NCBI RefSeq assembly: GCF_000428125.1
Contig: NZ_ATZI01000001.1
Span: 620,001 to 684,000, forward strand
Reading direction: 5' to 3'
Length of the DNA: 64,000 bases
Source of the DNA: Bacteroides graminisolvens DSM 19988 = JCM 15093
Lineage (GTDB): Bacteria > Bacteroidota > Bacteroidia > Bacteroidales > Bacteroidaceae
Positions 18,593-27,309 of the stretch are shown here, in pieces. A model generated the notes under the pieces. That model saw only the letters and a list, made by a program, of their open reading frames with translations. It had not been told where the DNA came from and made no database searches. The position numbers and the translations under genes are program-made. Within the stretch, counting starts at the first letter, position 1; each line of letters opens with the position of its first letter.

Positions 18593-19999
18593 TTCGGCAG
18601 CCCGCTGTTTTAGTGGACGTTTGATCCAGTTTTTCAGAAACACCTGACTGCATTTGCGCTGGTCATTGAGGAAAACCTCCTTCATGGCCAATGCCGTTTG
18701 TGTGTCGTACACAAAAGCATTCACTTCAAAGTTGTGCTCAAAACTACGAAAATCGACATTGGTAGATCCTACCGTTGCAAGATAATCATCGGCAACCATT
18801 AATTTGGAATGTAGGAACCCTCTTCTGTAAAAATAAACCTTGACTCCCGCGCTCATCACATCTTTCAAATAAGAGAATGACCCCAGATGCGTAATTCGGT
18901 TATCGGCTTGAGCAGGTAACATTAAACGTACATCCACGCCCGACAATGCCGCTGTTTGCAAGGCAGCCAAAATGGGTTCTGTAGGCAAAAAATACGGAGT
19001 CTGTATATAAAAGTATTTCTGAGCTTGCGATATAGCCATCACAAGCCCTTGCATAATTTCTTTCCAGGGACCGATGGGGTCACTGGTTACAATCTGTGCC
19101 ATGGAGTCTCCACAAGACTCGATACGTGGGAAATAACGTGAAGAAGTGATTAAGGTACTGTCTACAAAATACCAGTCGAGCAGAAAAGCTGTTTGCAAAC
19201 CATGCACGGCCTTACCTTCTATCATGATGTGCGTATCACGCCATTCTCCCCAAGCAAATCCCCTCAGATACCTTTCAGCAAGATTCATTCCACCCACAAA
19301 ACCTATTCGGCCGTCAATCACCACTATCTTTCTGTGATTCCTATAGTTTACTTTGCTTGTAAACAGAGGGAAACGAACTTTAAGAAAGGCCCGAACCTCA
19401 ATGCCTGCATTCTTCATCTCTTCGAAAAAGCTACCCGGTACATGCCAGCACCCCACATCATCATATACCACTCTCACCTCAACTCCCTCGCGTGCTTTAT
19501 CAATGAGCACATCGCGAATTAAGCGGCCTACCGCATCATCTTCAATGATGTAATATTCCATGTGTATGTGGTGCTTAGCCCGATAGAGCTGCTGTATCAA
19601 TGCCTGCAACTTAGCATAGCCTTCGGTAAATATCTCCATTCGATTGCCTTCAAAGGGAAGCGCCTGATTAGTCTCTTTGAAAAGCTCAATGAGTCGAGCA
19701 TACATTTGCGGATATGAAGAATTCTCTTGCGCCAGGTATTCGGCAATAGGCTTCTTCATTAAACGGTTATAAGTTTTTTTACTGATGATGCGTTCTCGGC
19801 GAGTGCTTCTGCCAAAGAAGAAATAAAAGACAAGTCCCACAAGAGGCAAGAACATCAGAATCAGTATCCAGGCCATTGTTTTCACAGGATTTCTATTATC
19901 CAGAATCACCACAGTGATGGTTCCGATAATTGCTCCGAAGTAGATCAGTTTAAAGATCACTCCGGCTATTTCTCCGGCAAATAAATTCAAGTCGGCCAT
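18560..19999 (-). CDS. cls: Cardiolipin synthase (phospholipase D family)
   Basis: Starting at MADLNLF the protein has 479 residues. Two N-terminal membrane helices (about residues 13-35 and 45-65) precede two phospholipase D domains with HKD motifs NHRKIVVIDG and HSKLMVADD. It condenses two phosphatidylglycerols (or PG and PE) to cardiolipin in the inner membrane. I chose the ATG at 19999 because residues upstream of it are not family-like; the frame is open to an ATG at 20062. The last 33 bases overlap rsmD on the other strand. Confidence 0.92.
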   Translation of the reverse strand: MADLNLFAGEIAGVIFKLIYFGAIIGTITVVILDNRNPVKTMAWILILMFLPLVGLVFYFFFGRSTRRERIISKKTYNRLMKKPIAEYLAQENSSYPQMYARLIELFKETNQALPFEGNRMEIFTEGYAKLQALIQQLYRAKHHIHMEYYIIEDDAVGRLIRDVLIDKAREGVEVRVVYDDVGCWHVPGSFFEEMKNAGIEVRAFLKVRFPLFTSKVNYRNHRKIVVIDGRIGFVGGMNLAERYLRGFAWGEWRDTHIMIEGKAVHGLQTAFLLDWYFVDSTLITSSRYFPRIESCGDSMAQIVTSDPIGPWKEIMQGLVMAISQAQKYFYIQTPYFLPTEPILAALQTAALSGVDVRLMLPAQADNRITHLGSFSYLKDVMSAGVKVYFYRRGFLHSKLMVADDYLATVGSTNVDFRSFEHNFEVNAFVYDTQTALAMKEVFLNDQRKCSQVFLKNWIKRPLKQRAAESVVRLLAPLL

Positions 20000-20073
20000 G
20001 ATGGAATACGTATGATTTATGTTCTTCAAACAAATATACAAAAAACAATACGAATAAAACAATAAGCAGTCAT

Positions 20074-20116
20074 GATAAAAAAAGTTCCAACACAGTTTGC
20101 CCGTGTTGGAACTTAA
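20074..20116 (-). terminator. Terminator between cardiolipin synthase and the outer-membrane barrel gene
   Basis: GTTCCAACAC (20084-20093) and GTGTTGGAAC (20103-20112) pair perfectly around nine bases; on the − strand the stem is followed by seven T. It ends the leftward outer-membrane protein transcript at 20165. Confidence 0.9.
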
Positions 20117-20164
20117 TAAACGCCCGTAGGCATTTATCTATTGAATTAACTGGTTTGTTCGTTT

Positions 20165-22999
20165 TTAAAACGGACGACCTCCTCCGAAGCCACCACGACC
20201 GCCGCGTCCGCCCGGGCGAGGTCCGTCAAATCCTCCTCTGGAGTTTCCTTTGCCAAACGCATTCAGTCGGTACACAAAATGCACCATAAAATAACTGTTT
20301 ATAGCATTGTATTCAGTATCCTGTCTCATGCTGGCAGAGATGCTTCTTGATAAATTGCTCTGCTCTTTCAGGATGTCATAAATCTGCAAACTGATGGTAG
20401 CCTGTTTCTTTTTGAGGAAGTTTTTGGCAATTTGTGCATTCCAAATCAGTTCGTTTCTGTCGAGTCCTTCACTATATCCTCGTTTCATGCTATAAGAAGC
20501 ATCTGTAGATACAGTTACATCCCATGGCAGTGTTACATTGCTGCTGGCTCCAAACGAATAATCAAACGTTTCCTTGTCGCTTTGAGGCTGCAATGTACTC
20601 TTGGACACATTGTAACGGATACCTCCATTCAAACCAAACTCAAACCAATCGTTTCGGAATGTACCATTGAGTCTTTCCGATAAGTTCAGGCTACGTGTTG
20701 TGTTCTTCTGCGAATCAGTTTGTCCCGACAAACTTGTAAATCCAACCATATTATTATACGATCCGTCTGAGAAAGTAGAGACGGTGAACTTTTTGTTTTT
20801 CAGCGGCGTGTTAAAAACAAAACCTCCGCTGGCCGACCAGTTGCCGTTAATATTTTTAGGCTGCGTAATGCGTGCGCCTGTTTCTTCATCATAAGTCACC
20901 GTGTTGCTTACACTGTTTATGGTATTCGAGAATGTCAGTCGAGCCATCATACTCTGTTGCTTCTCAGGCAAGAAAGTATTATAAAACAACATGAAACTAT
21001 TGGTGTACGAAGGCTTCAGTGAAGGATTACCCTTGCTGATATTCAACGGATCTGACGTGTCGGTTATAGGTAACAAATCAGTCATACTGGGTTGCGAAGT
21101 ACGTCCCCGGTAATTGATTCGTAACATACTCTGTTTGTTGAAACGGTAACGATAGTCAAAAGTAGGAGAGAAATTCACCACGTTGCGTGTGGTATCTACT
21201 TTGATGGTTCCTTGCTCATAACTGGTTGTCGATTGCTGCGGTTGAACGCTGAACCCAATGTTGTATTGATACTTCTCCCTGATCGTTCTTAACGACACGT
21301 TGAACTCGTGCGTATTGTACTTATTTTCATAAAACTTACTTAGCGAGTCCAGCCTATTATTCATGTAATCGTCCGGGTTCATGTAGTCATACGTGTCCTT
21401 ATCCGTCTTCTGGTACCTATGCTGATAGCTATAGCTGAACTGCAAAAAACGGTTTGTGAAGACCGGCTCACTATACGTTGTTTGAATCCGGTAATTGTAG
21501 CCGCTACCTACATTTTCAATATACTGATTGGTGAGTGAAGTGGAATCTTTTTTAAAATAGCGTACCTTCGATTCAGCATACTGGTCGGAGTCGTCATCGT
21601 TGTATCCGTAAGTAAGCCTTAAGGTAATATTTCTCCCTTTGCTATTCAGCTTGCGGTTAATCTGCAAATTGCCATCGGTAGAGAATCCTTTGCTCAGATT
21701 TGATGTTTTGCGCATGTTGTAGTTAACCAGATTCACATCGTCTAAGTCATCCTGAAATAGATTATCAGACAGCATATACTGAGCCAGATTATCGGCGTCG
21801 GAAGTGAGAGAAAGAGAGTTCGAAAAATTGTCGCCGGAAGAGTACGACATCGACGGGCGGAAAATGATATTCGTCATGCTATCCGGTTTCCATTCCAAAC
21901 GAAAATCAGCGTTGACCGTTTCCGATTTATTAATTTGCGACCTCAGGCTTTTGGAAAAAGAAGAAGTGTTTTGTAAGAAGCTCTCCGACAAACTCTTTGT
22001 CTGAATGTCTTTGTCCGAATAACTATAAGTCACATCGCCACCAAGTTCTAGTTTACTCGATTCTGTCGCAAAGTTAAGACCCGTAGTCTTGAGTGCATTC
22101 ACCCCGTTGTTTGATCCTCCGCCCATGCGGAAGCCACCGCCGCCGGGAAATCCCTGGTCGTTGATGTTGTTGGCATTGGCCACGACGCTAAACTGGTCAC
22201 CGTCGGCAAAACGGTTCAACATAGCCTTGCCGATGTACCTTTCTTCGCTACCATAGCCCAGGTCCATGTTACCGAACCAACCCTGATTCATGCCTTTTTT
22301 GACCGACAAGTCGAGAACCGTTTCCTCCTCACCATCTTCAATACCAGTGATACGTGCCAAGTCGGACTTCTTATCATACGATTTCACCTTCTCAATCATT
22401 TCAACGGGCAGATTCTTCATGGCCACTTTCGTGTCCTGCGAAAAGAACTCCTTGCCGTTCACCATGATCTTTTTAATTGTCTTGCCGTTGATGGTGATAG
22501 AACCATCGTCGGCTATCTGTGCGCCGGGCAATTTCTTAACCAACTCCTCCAACATGGCCCCTTGCGGCACCCTGTAAGCAGACGAATTATAAACTAACGT
22601 GTCTTCCGCTACTGTTACCTGAGGAGCTTCGGCTGTGACTACAGCCTCTTTTAATAATATAGCATCGGTTTTCAACGCCACCGTACCCACGTTTTTGCTT
22701 GTGTTGGCCGAAGATAACTGTACGGGAACGTTTCGGGTTTTGAACCCGATGTAAGAAACGGACAATACATATTTGCCCGCGCTCACCTTAGGAAGCGTAA
22801 AAGCACCCTTTGCCAGCGTAGCCGCACCGGCAACGTACGTACTGTCGGGTAAAGAGAGCAATCTTACAGTAGCCTGCAAGATCGGTTCCTTTGTTTCGGC
22901 CTCTACGACAATTCCCGATACTGTAATGTTTTTGTTTTGCGCATAGACGGATAACAAGCCAACAAAAAGCATGGTCATCCCAATCAGAATTTTTTTCAT
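20165..22999 (-). CDS. TonB-receptor-like outer-membrane β-barrel protein with carboxypeptidase-regulatory domain
   Basis: From MKKILIGMT the protein has 944 residues: a signal peptide, a carboxypeptidase-regulatory-like β-sandwich (about 25-110), a plug-like segment (EDTLVYNSSAYRVPQGAMLE; TINGKTIKKIMVNGKEFF), then a large β-barrel. It belongs to the outer-membrane barrel family 3 group rather than SusC. The C-terminus is a glycine/arginine-rich tail (GRGGRGGFGGGRPF), unusual because barrels normally end on a strand. Substrate unknown. I prefer the ATG at 22999 over 23023 since it gives a standard signal peptide. It is closed by the hairpin at 20074-20116. Confidence 0.88.
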   Translation of the reverse strand: MKKILIGMTMLFVGLLSVYAQNKNITVSGIVVEAETKEPILQATVRLLSLPDSTYVAGAATLAKGAFTLPKVSAGKYVLSVSYIGFKTRNVPVQLSSANTSKNVGTVALKTDAILLKEAVVTAEAPQVTVAEDTLVYNSSAYRVPQGAMLEELVKKLPGAQIADDGSITINGKTIKKIMVNGKEFFSQDTKVAMKNLPVEMIEKVKSYDKKSDLARITGIEDGEEETVLDLSVKKGMNQGWFGNMDLGYGSEERYIGKAMLNRFADGDQFSVVANANNINDQGFPGGGGFRMGGGSNNGVNALKTTGLNFATESSKLELGGDVTYSYSDKDIQTKSLSESFLQNTSSFSKSLRSQINKSETVNADFRLEWKPDSMTNIIFRPSMSYSSGDNFSNSLSLTSDADNLAQYMLSDNLFQDDLDDVNLVNYNMRKTSNLSKGFSTDGNLQINRKLNSKGRNITLRLTYGYNDDDSDQYAESKVRYFKKDSTSLTNQYIENVGSGYNYRIQTTYSEPVFTNRFLQFSYSYQHRYQKTDKDTYDYMNPDDYMNNRLDSLSKFYENKYNTHEFNVSLRTIREKYQYNIGFSVQPQQSTTSYEQGTIKVDTTRNVVNFSPTFDYRYRFNKQSMLRINYRGRTSQPSMTDLLPITDTSDPLNISKGNPSLKPSYTNSFMLFYNTFLPEKQQSMMARLTFSNTINSVSNTVTYDEETGARITQPKNINGNWSASGGFVFNTPLKNKKFTVSTFSDGSYNNMVGFTSLSGQTDSQKNTTRSLNLSERLNGTFRNDWFEFGLNGGIRYNVSKSTLQPQSDKETFDYSFGASSNVTLPWDVTVSTDASYSMKRGYSEGLDRNELIWNAQIAKNFLKKKQATISLQIYDILKEQSNLSRSISASMRQDTEYNAINSYFMVHFVYRLNAFGKGNSRGGFDGPRPGGRGGRGGFGGGRPF

Positions 23000-23070
23000 T
23001 AGTGTTGCATTGAGTGATAACAATGCCTTTTTGACAAGCTACAGCCCAAAAGGTTTAATCAAAATGCAAC

Positions 23071-23475
23071 TTATCTTTTGAAAAATCGATCAACAGCCGC
23101 TTTTTTAAGACCAAACTCCAAACAAATCACATGAATAATTAAAAACGAAAGAAAAGAAGACGTATCGACCGTAACCAAATCGCCTTTAGAAACACGATAC
23201 AACATGGTTCCGAAGATAACCGCTATGGTGATAAAAACAGCGTTGCGCATAGCTTTTATCCGTATGGCTTCTGTCTCTTCCGATTCATTTTTGGTCAGCG
23301 CCATTAAAATCATCAATGCACCCACCATCATCAGCAGTTTGATGCATTCTTTGTAAAACAACAAATTACTATCCGTAATAGCGCCCTGCATCACCATCAT
23401 AAAGGGTAAAAACAACGACACAAGTAAAATTACGTAGCCCAACGGACGACAAAATAAAGGCAACATGGCTTTCAT
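23071..23475 (-). CDS. Small four-helix membrane protein of unknown function
   Basis: Starting at MKAMLPLFCRP the protein has 134 residues with four hydrophobic helices (about 12-30, 45-63, 78-97 and 108-125) and charged loops (TKNESEETEAIRIKAMR). I do not recognise a family with confidence. The longer frame to 23529 adds residues that look untranslated. It lies between the outer-membrane barrel gene and the divergent aroB gene. Confidence 0.7.
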   Translation of the reverse strand: MKAMLPLFCRPLGYVILLVSLFLPFMMVMQGAITDSNLLFYKECIKLLMMVGALMILMALTKNESEETEAIRIKAMRNAVFITIAVIFGTMLYRVSKGDLVTVDTSSFLSFLIIHVICLEFGLKKAAVDRFFKR

Positions 23476-23605
23476 AATACAAATCACATTATATAGTTTC
23501 GTACAAAGATACCAATTTTGCCTAAACACATGGTGAAACCACCCGTTAAGTGCCCCTTGATTTCACTTTTTTAAGTTCTGCGCTTTCAGTTGTGTGCGGA
23601 AGTCC

Positions 23606-23613
23606 TATCTTTG
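23606..23613 (+). promoter_or_regulatory. Probable aroB promoter -7 element
   Basis: TATCTTTG matches TAnnTTTG, with TTTC (23584-23587) eighteen bases upstream as a possible -33 element, and the aroB ATG at 23639. Confidence 0.6.
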
Positions 23614-23638
23614 CATCGTAAAGAAACCCTTTTGCAAT

Positions 23639-24700
23639 ATGAGTAAACAAGATGTCATTCTGTGCGAAAGTCTGGAACACAGTCTGGAGCAAGCCATTGA
23701 AAAGTGTCCGCACGACAAGCTGTTTGTGTTAACCGACGAGCATACCACCTCCTTGTGCATGCCCGCACTTCGTGAACTAAGTCCGCTAAAAAATGCTGTT
23801 GAAATAGTTATTGGTGCCGAAGATACCCATAAAACCCTCGATACCCTTGCCAGCGTGTGGCAGGCATTGAGTGAAAAAGGAGCCAGTCGTCATTCCCTGC
23901 TGATCAATGTAGGCGGAGGCATGGTGACCGATCTGGGCGGCTTCGCGGCAGCTACATTCAAGCGAGGCATAGCCTATATAAATATTCCCACTACCTTGTT
24001 GGCTATGGTCGATGCCTCGGTAGGAGGGAAGACCGGAATTAACTTCAACGGATTGAAGAATGAAATAGGTTCCTTCTTTCCTGCTTCCAGCGTACTGATT
24101 GAAACCGAATTCCTGCGCAGCCTTGACCGCTACAACTTCCTGTCGGGTTATGCTGAAATGCTGAAACACGGATTAATAAGTACCCCTGCCCATTGGAGCG
24201 AGCTGCTTACCTTCAACACTGAGCACATTGACTACAGCGAACTGAAACAGCTGGTAGGTCGGTCTGTGCAAGTGAAGGAGGACATTGTGCAGCAAGATCC
24301 GTTTGAGCACGGCATCCGCAAGGCCCTTAACCTGGGGCATACGGTAGGTCACGCCTTTGAGAGTCTGGCATTGGCAGAAAACCGCCATGTGCTACACGGC
24401 TATGCCGTGGCTTGGGGAGTGGTGTGCGAGCTCTACCTGTCGAACGTCAAAGCCGGGTTCCCTACTGATAAGATGCGTCAAACCATTCAGTTCATTAAAG
24501 AAAACTACGGAACGTTCTTTATTGATTGTAAAACCTACGACCGGTTATACGAATACATGCTGCATGATAAGAAAAATTCTTCGGGCATCATTAATTTCAC
24601 CCTGTTGAAAGAGGTAGGCGACGTAAGTATCAATCAATCAGCCACTAAGGACGAAATCTTCGAGATGCTCGACTTCTACAGAGAGTGCATGGGCTCTTGA
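23639..24700 (+). CDS. aroB: 3-dehydroquinate synthase
   Basis: The 353-residue enzyme (start MSKQDVILC) cyclises DAHP to 3-dehydroquinate, step two of the shikimate pathway. Seen motifs: NVGGGMVTDLGGFAAATFKRG (NAD and metal site), TTLLAMVDASVGGKTGIN, and LNLGHTVGHAFE with metal histidines. The length is standard. An in-frame ATG at 23594 lies upstream of the promoter-like TATCTTTG and is not a likely start. Confidence 0.96.
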   Translation: MSKQDVILCESLEHSLEQAIEKCPHDKLFVLTDEHTTSLCMPALRELSPLKNAVEIVIGAEDTHKTLDTLASVWQALSEKGASRHSLLINVGGGMVTDLGGFAAATFKRGIAYINIPTTLLAMVDASVGGKTGINFNGLKNEIGSFFPASSVLIETEFLRSLDRYNFLSGYAEMLKHGLISTPAHWSELLTFNTEHIDYSELKQLVGRSVQVKEDIVQQDPFEHGIRKALNLGHTVGHAFESLALAENRHVLHGYAVAWGVVCELYLSNVKAGFPTDKMRQTIQFIKENYGTFFIDCKTYDRLYEYMLHDKKNSSGIINFTLLKEVGDVSINQSATKDEIFEMLDFYRECMGS

Positions 24701-24788
24701 TGAGAACCTGAAAAACGCCAAAAGCTAAAAAAAAGAGCGCCCAAAGTTTGGACTTTAAAAATGAAGTTGTAACTTTGTGCTCCGAATT

Positions 24789-24863
24789 CGGGGTGTAGCT
24801 CAGCCCGGTTAGAGTACGCGTCTGGGGGGCGTGTGGTCGGAAGTTCGAATCTTCTCACCCCGA
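24789..24863 (+). tRNA. tRNA-Pro (anticodon GGG)
   Basis: The 75-base sequence folds as a tRNA: CGGGGTG pairs with CACCCCG, the D arm is AGCTCAGCCCGGTTAGAG, the anticodon arm CGCGTCTGGGGGGCGTG presents GGG, and the T arm contains GTTCGAATC. CCA is not encoded. The discriminator is A. A terminator follows at 24878. Confidence 0.95.
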
Positions 24864-24877
24864 CATTTGCTGAGCAA

Positions 24878-24916
24878 AGAAAAAGGAGTCAGGCGACAAG
24901 CCCGACTCCTTTTTTG
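24878..24916 (+). terminator. Terminator after tRNA-Pro
   Basis: AAGGAGTC-A-GGC and GCC-C-GACTCCTT form a long stem around ACAA, followed by a T run (24909-24915). Confidence 0.9.
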
Positions 24917-25940
24917 TTTGGCAGGCAGGAAGTTATTGTTTTATTCTTAAATACATACAAGTGTTTGTGGAAACTCTCTATTGGTCTTGTGTATAGTTAT
25001 CAAATTGATTGTTAACGACCTTTCTCTGACTAAATTTCCTCAATGTGTTACCAGATGCGCTCGAATCAATTCATCTCCTCATAATTGCTTTATTTGCAAA
25101 AGTATGGTTGCTTCTTGTTTGTTAAATGCTCAAGGATGTCTTTTTAAGGCTCTCTGTTATGTTTTAGTTATCTTGGCGTACTCGGCTTTGGTTTTTGTGT
25201 TATTTTTCAATAGAAGAGATTTAAAGCCTAAATTGCATGGTGTTGTGTTTGTGCCTAAAACAGTTCTTAACTACTTGCCTGTTGCAAGGCTGTGATTTTA
25301 TTGGTTTAAGCTCCGGTGATTTGAGTTTGATGCCCTGTATTTGCAGCCTTTAGTTGGCGGTTAACACCTTGAATAAGCGGTGTTTGGCGGGTTCTTTCGT
25401 TTGTTGAAATAAATAACCGAAATTTATTCACCCCTCTTTTCACCCCTAAAATTATGCTTTTAATTTATTGAAAATCAGCTCGTTGTGGGTGTAATGAAAA
25501 ATCGTTTTCACCTCTCTTTTCACCCCAATATATTAATATTATATTAAAAATATAGATAAGAAGATTTGGGTTGAGTTTTGGGTGAGTTTTGCGATTGCAC
25601 TGTCATGATTTCTCTTAGTAAGGCGATTTGTTCCTTTGAACTGTCGTTTTTTTGAGAGTGGTAGAGCTGTTTCTGATGTGTGGTAAGTGGACATTTCTCC
25701 CAAGGTTTGGGTATTTGTTCTTAGGAGAACAATGTACTGTTTTTAAGAGATAGATGAGCTGTTTTTTATTTTGTTAATATGGTTTCAGTTGCAATAGTTG
25801 ACATGACTGTAGGGCTAAAGACTTCTCTTTAGACAAAAGCGAGATTGTTGGTCTGCGATTTTTATTTCTACGCCTATAATTTTAAAAAGTTGGTCTGCAA
25901 TTTTAAATTGCTGGGCAGGAAATGGGGGGAGAGTATATAT
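24917..25940. other. About 1 kb of gene-poor, AT-rich DNA downstream of tRNA-Pro
   Basis: I see no supported gene. A + strand frame of 104 codons (24981-25295) has no domain, no convincing ribosome site and unusual residue use. The stretch contains two copies of a TTCACCCC-type 21-base repeat (25427-25527) and many short T and G runs. The position directly after a tRNA gene is where integrative elements often insert, so it may be decayed accessory DNA; no integrase remnant is visible. Confidence 0.55.
25427..25527. repeat. Pair of 21-base direct repeats (TTCACCCCTCTTTTCACCCC type)
   Basis: Copy 1 (25427-25447) and copy 2 (25507-25527, TTCACCTCTCTTTTCACCCC then A) match at 19 of 21 positions and are 80 bases apart start to start. 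Each copy is itself an internal duplication of TTCACCCC. Confidence 0.75.
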
Positions 25941-25977
25941 AAAAAAAGACCGCCTCTTGTGGAGACAGTCTTTTTTT
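25941..25977. terminator. Terminator of the ferredoxin gene (bidirectional)
   Basis: AAAAAAAGAC (25941-25950) pairs with GTCTTTTTTT (25968-25977) around an imperfect inner stem. It lies 20 bases past the ferredoxin stop on the − strand. Confidence 0.75.
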
Positions 25978-25996
25978 ATATTCTACCTTACAGGAA

Positions 25997-26167
25997 TTAT
26001 TCTGCAGGGTGAATTGCTTCAGAAGGACAAACATCTGCGCAAGTACCGCAATCAGTACATACGTCAGGGTTGATTGAATAGATATCTCCTTCAGAGATAG
26101 CTTCTACCGGACACTCGTCAATACAAGTTCCGCAAGCAATACAGTCATCAGTAATTACGTAAGCCAT
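25997..26167 (-). CDS. 2[4Fe-4S] ferredoxin
   Basis: This 56-residue protein is a bacterial-type ferredoxin. Two CxxCxxCxxxCP motifs are visible: C9, C12, C15, C19-P20 and C37, C40, C43, C47-P48. It carries electrons for cytoplasmic redox enzymes in an anaerobe. The − strand promoter element TATTTTTG lies at 26206-26213, about 40 bases upstream, and a hairpin terminator follows at 25941-25977, so it is monocistronic. The size fits clostridial-type ferredoxins (~55 residues). Confidence 0.97.
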   Translation of the reverse strand: MAYVITDDCIACGTCIDECPVEAISEGDIYSINPDVCTDCGTCADVCPSEAIHPAE

Positions 26168-26391
26168 TTTGTCAAAATTTTAAATATTAGTACTAATTAG
26201 TTGCGCAAAAATAAGAGTTTTATTGATTAGTCACCCATGTTTGCCCTTTAATTTGTTTTAATTTGTATCTTTTCTAAATAAGAACAATCGTTAAATGCTT
26301 TGACATAAACAAGCTTTGTCGCTGATTCTGTGCTTACTAACTTCTTTTTTTGCTATTTTTGCAGCCGAAACAAGTAACAACGGAGGATATT

Positions 26392-27309
26392 ATGCCATTA
26401 AACTTACCCGATAAGCTTCCTGCAATAGAAATTTTGAAAGGAGAAAATATTTTCGTTATTGATTCTTCGCGTGCCAATCAACAGGACATTCGTCCACTAC
26501 GCATGGTGGTGTTGAACCTGATGCCGCTTAAAATCACAACGGAAACAGATCTGGTGCGTTTACTTTCAAACACACCGCTTCAGTTGGAAATTTCATTCAT
26601 GAAAATAAAAAGCCACACCTCTAAGAATACACCCATAGAGCACATGCAGACTTTTTATAATGATTTTGATGAAATGCGTCATCAGAAGTTCGATGGTATG
26701 ATTATAACCGGTGCTCCGGTGGAACTGATGGATTATGAAGAAGTTAGTTACTGGAACGAAATTACCGAAATATTCGACTGGGCACGCACGCACGTTACTT
26801 CCACTTTTTATATTTGTTGGGCGGCACAAGCAGGGTTGTACCATCATTATGGAATTCCGAAGTACCCGCTCGAGAAAAAGAAGTTTGGCGTTTACGAGCA
26901 TTTGGCACTCGACCCGCTTCATCCTATATTTCGTGGTTTCGATGATGTGTTTTACGTTCCTCATAGTCGCCATACGGAAGTGAGAAAAGAAGATATATTG
27001 AATGTGCCCCAGCTGAAGTTGCTTTCTGAATCTGAAGGCGCGGGTGTGTACATGGTAGAAGGTCGTGAAGGCAGAGAGTTTTTCGTGACCGGGCATTCAG
27101 AGTATTCTCCTTTCACCTTAGATGTGGAGTACCGCAGAGACAAAGAAAAAGGCTTGCCCATAGAGTTGCCTCAAAACTACTACAGAGATAATGACCCGAC
27201 CAAAGAACCGCTTGTGCGTTGGAGAGGACACGCCAATCTCTTGTTCTCCAATTGGCTGAACTATTTCGTATACCAAGAAACGCCTTACAATATAGAAGAT
27301 ATTAAATAA
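26392..27309 (+). CDS. metA: Homoserine O-acetyltransferase (MetA type)
   Basis: From MPLNLPDKLPA, with CGGAGGA as ribosome site, the protein has 305 residues, the standard MetA length. It acylates homoserine, the first committed step to methionine. The catalytic cysteine is C142 (FYICWAAQAG). Position 111 is glutamate (APVELMDYEEVSYW), the residue that in characterised MetA proteins goes with acetyl-CoA rather than succinyl-CoA use, so I call it an acetyltransferase. The longer frame from 26350 starts before the promoter element TATTTTTG (26354-26361). Its stop overlaps the next ATG by one base. Confidence 0.95.
   Translation: MPLNLPDKLPAIEILKGENIFVIDSSRANQQDIRPLRMVVLNLMPLKITTETDLVRLLSNTPLQLEISFMKIKSHTSKNTPIEHMQTFYNDFDEMRHQKFDGMIITGAPVELMDYEEVSYWNEITEIFDWARTHVTSTFYICWAAQAGLYHHYGIPKYPLEKKKFGVYEHLALDPLHPIFRGFDDVFYVPHSRHTEVRKEDILNVPQLKLLSESEGAGVYMVEGREGREFFVTGHSEYSPFTLDVEYRRDKEKGLPIELPQNYYRDNDPTKEPLVRWRGHANLLFSNWLNYFVYQETPYNIEDIK

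Noticed and set aside
24981-25295. 104-codon + strand frame after tRNA-Pro
   Set aside because: No family resemblance and no good start signal; composition resembles the surrounding non-coding DNA.
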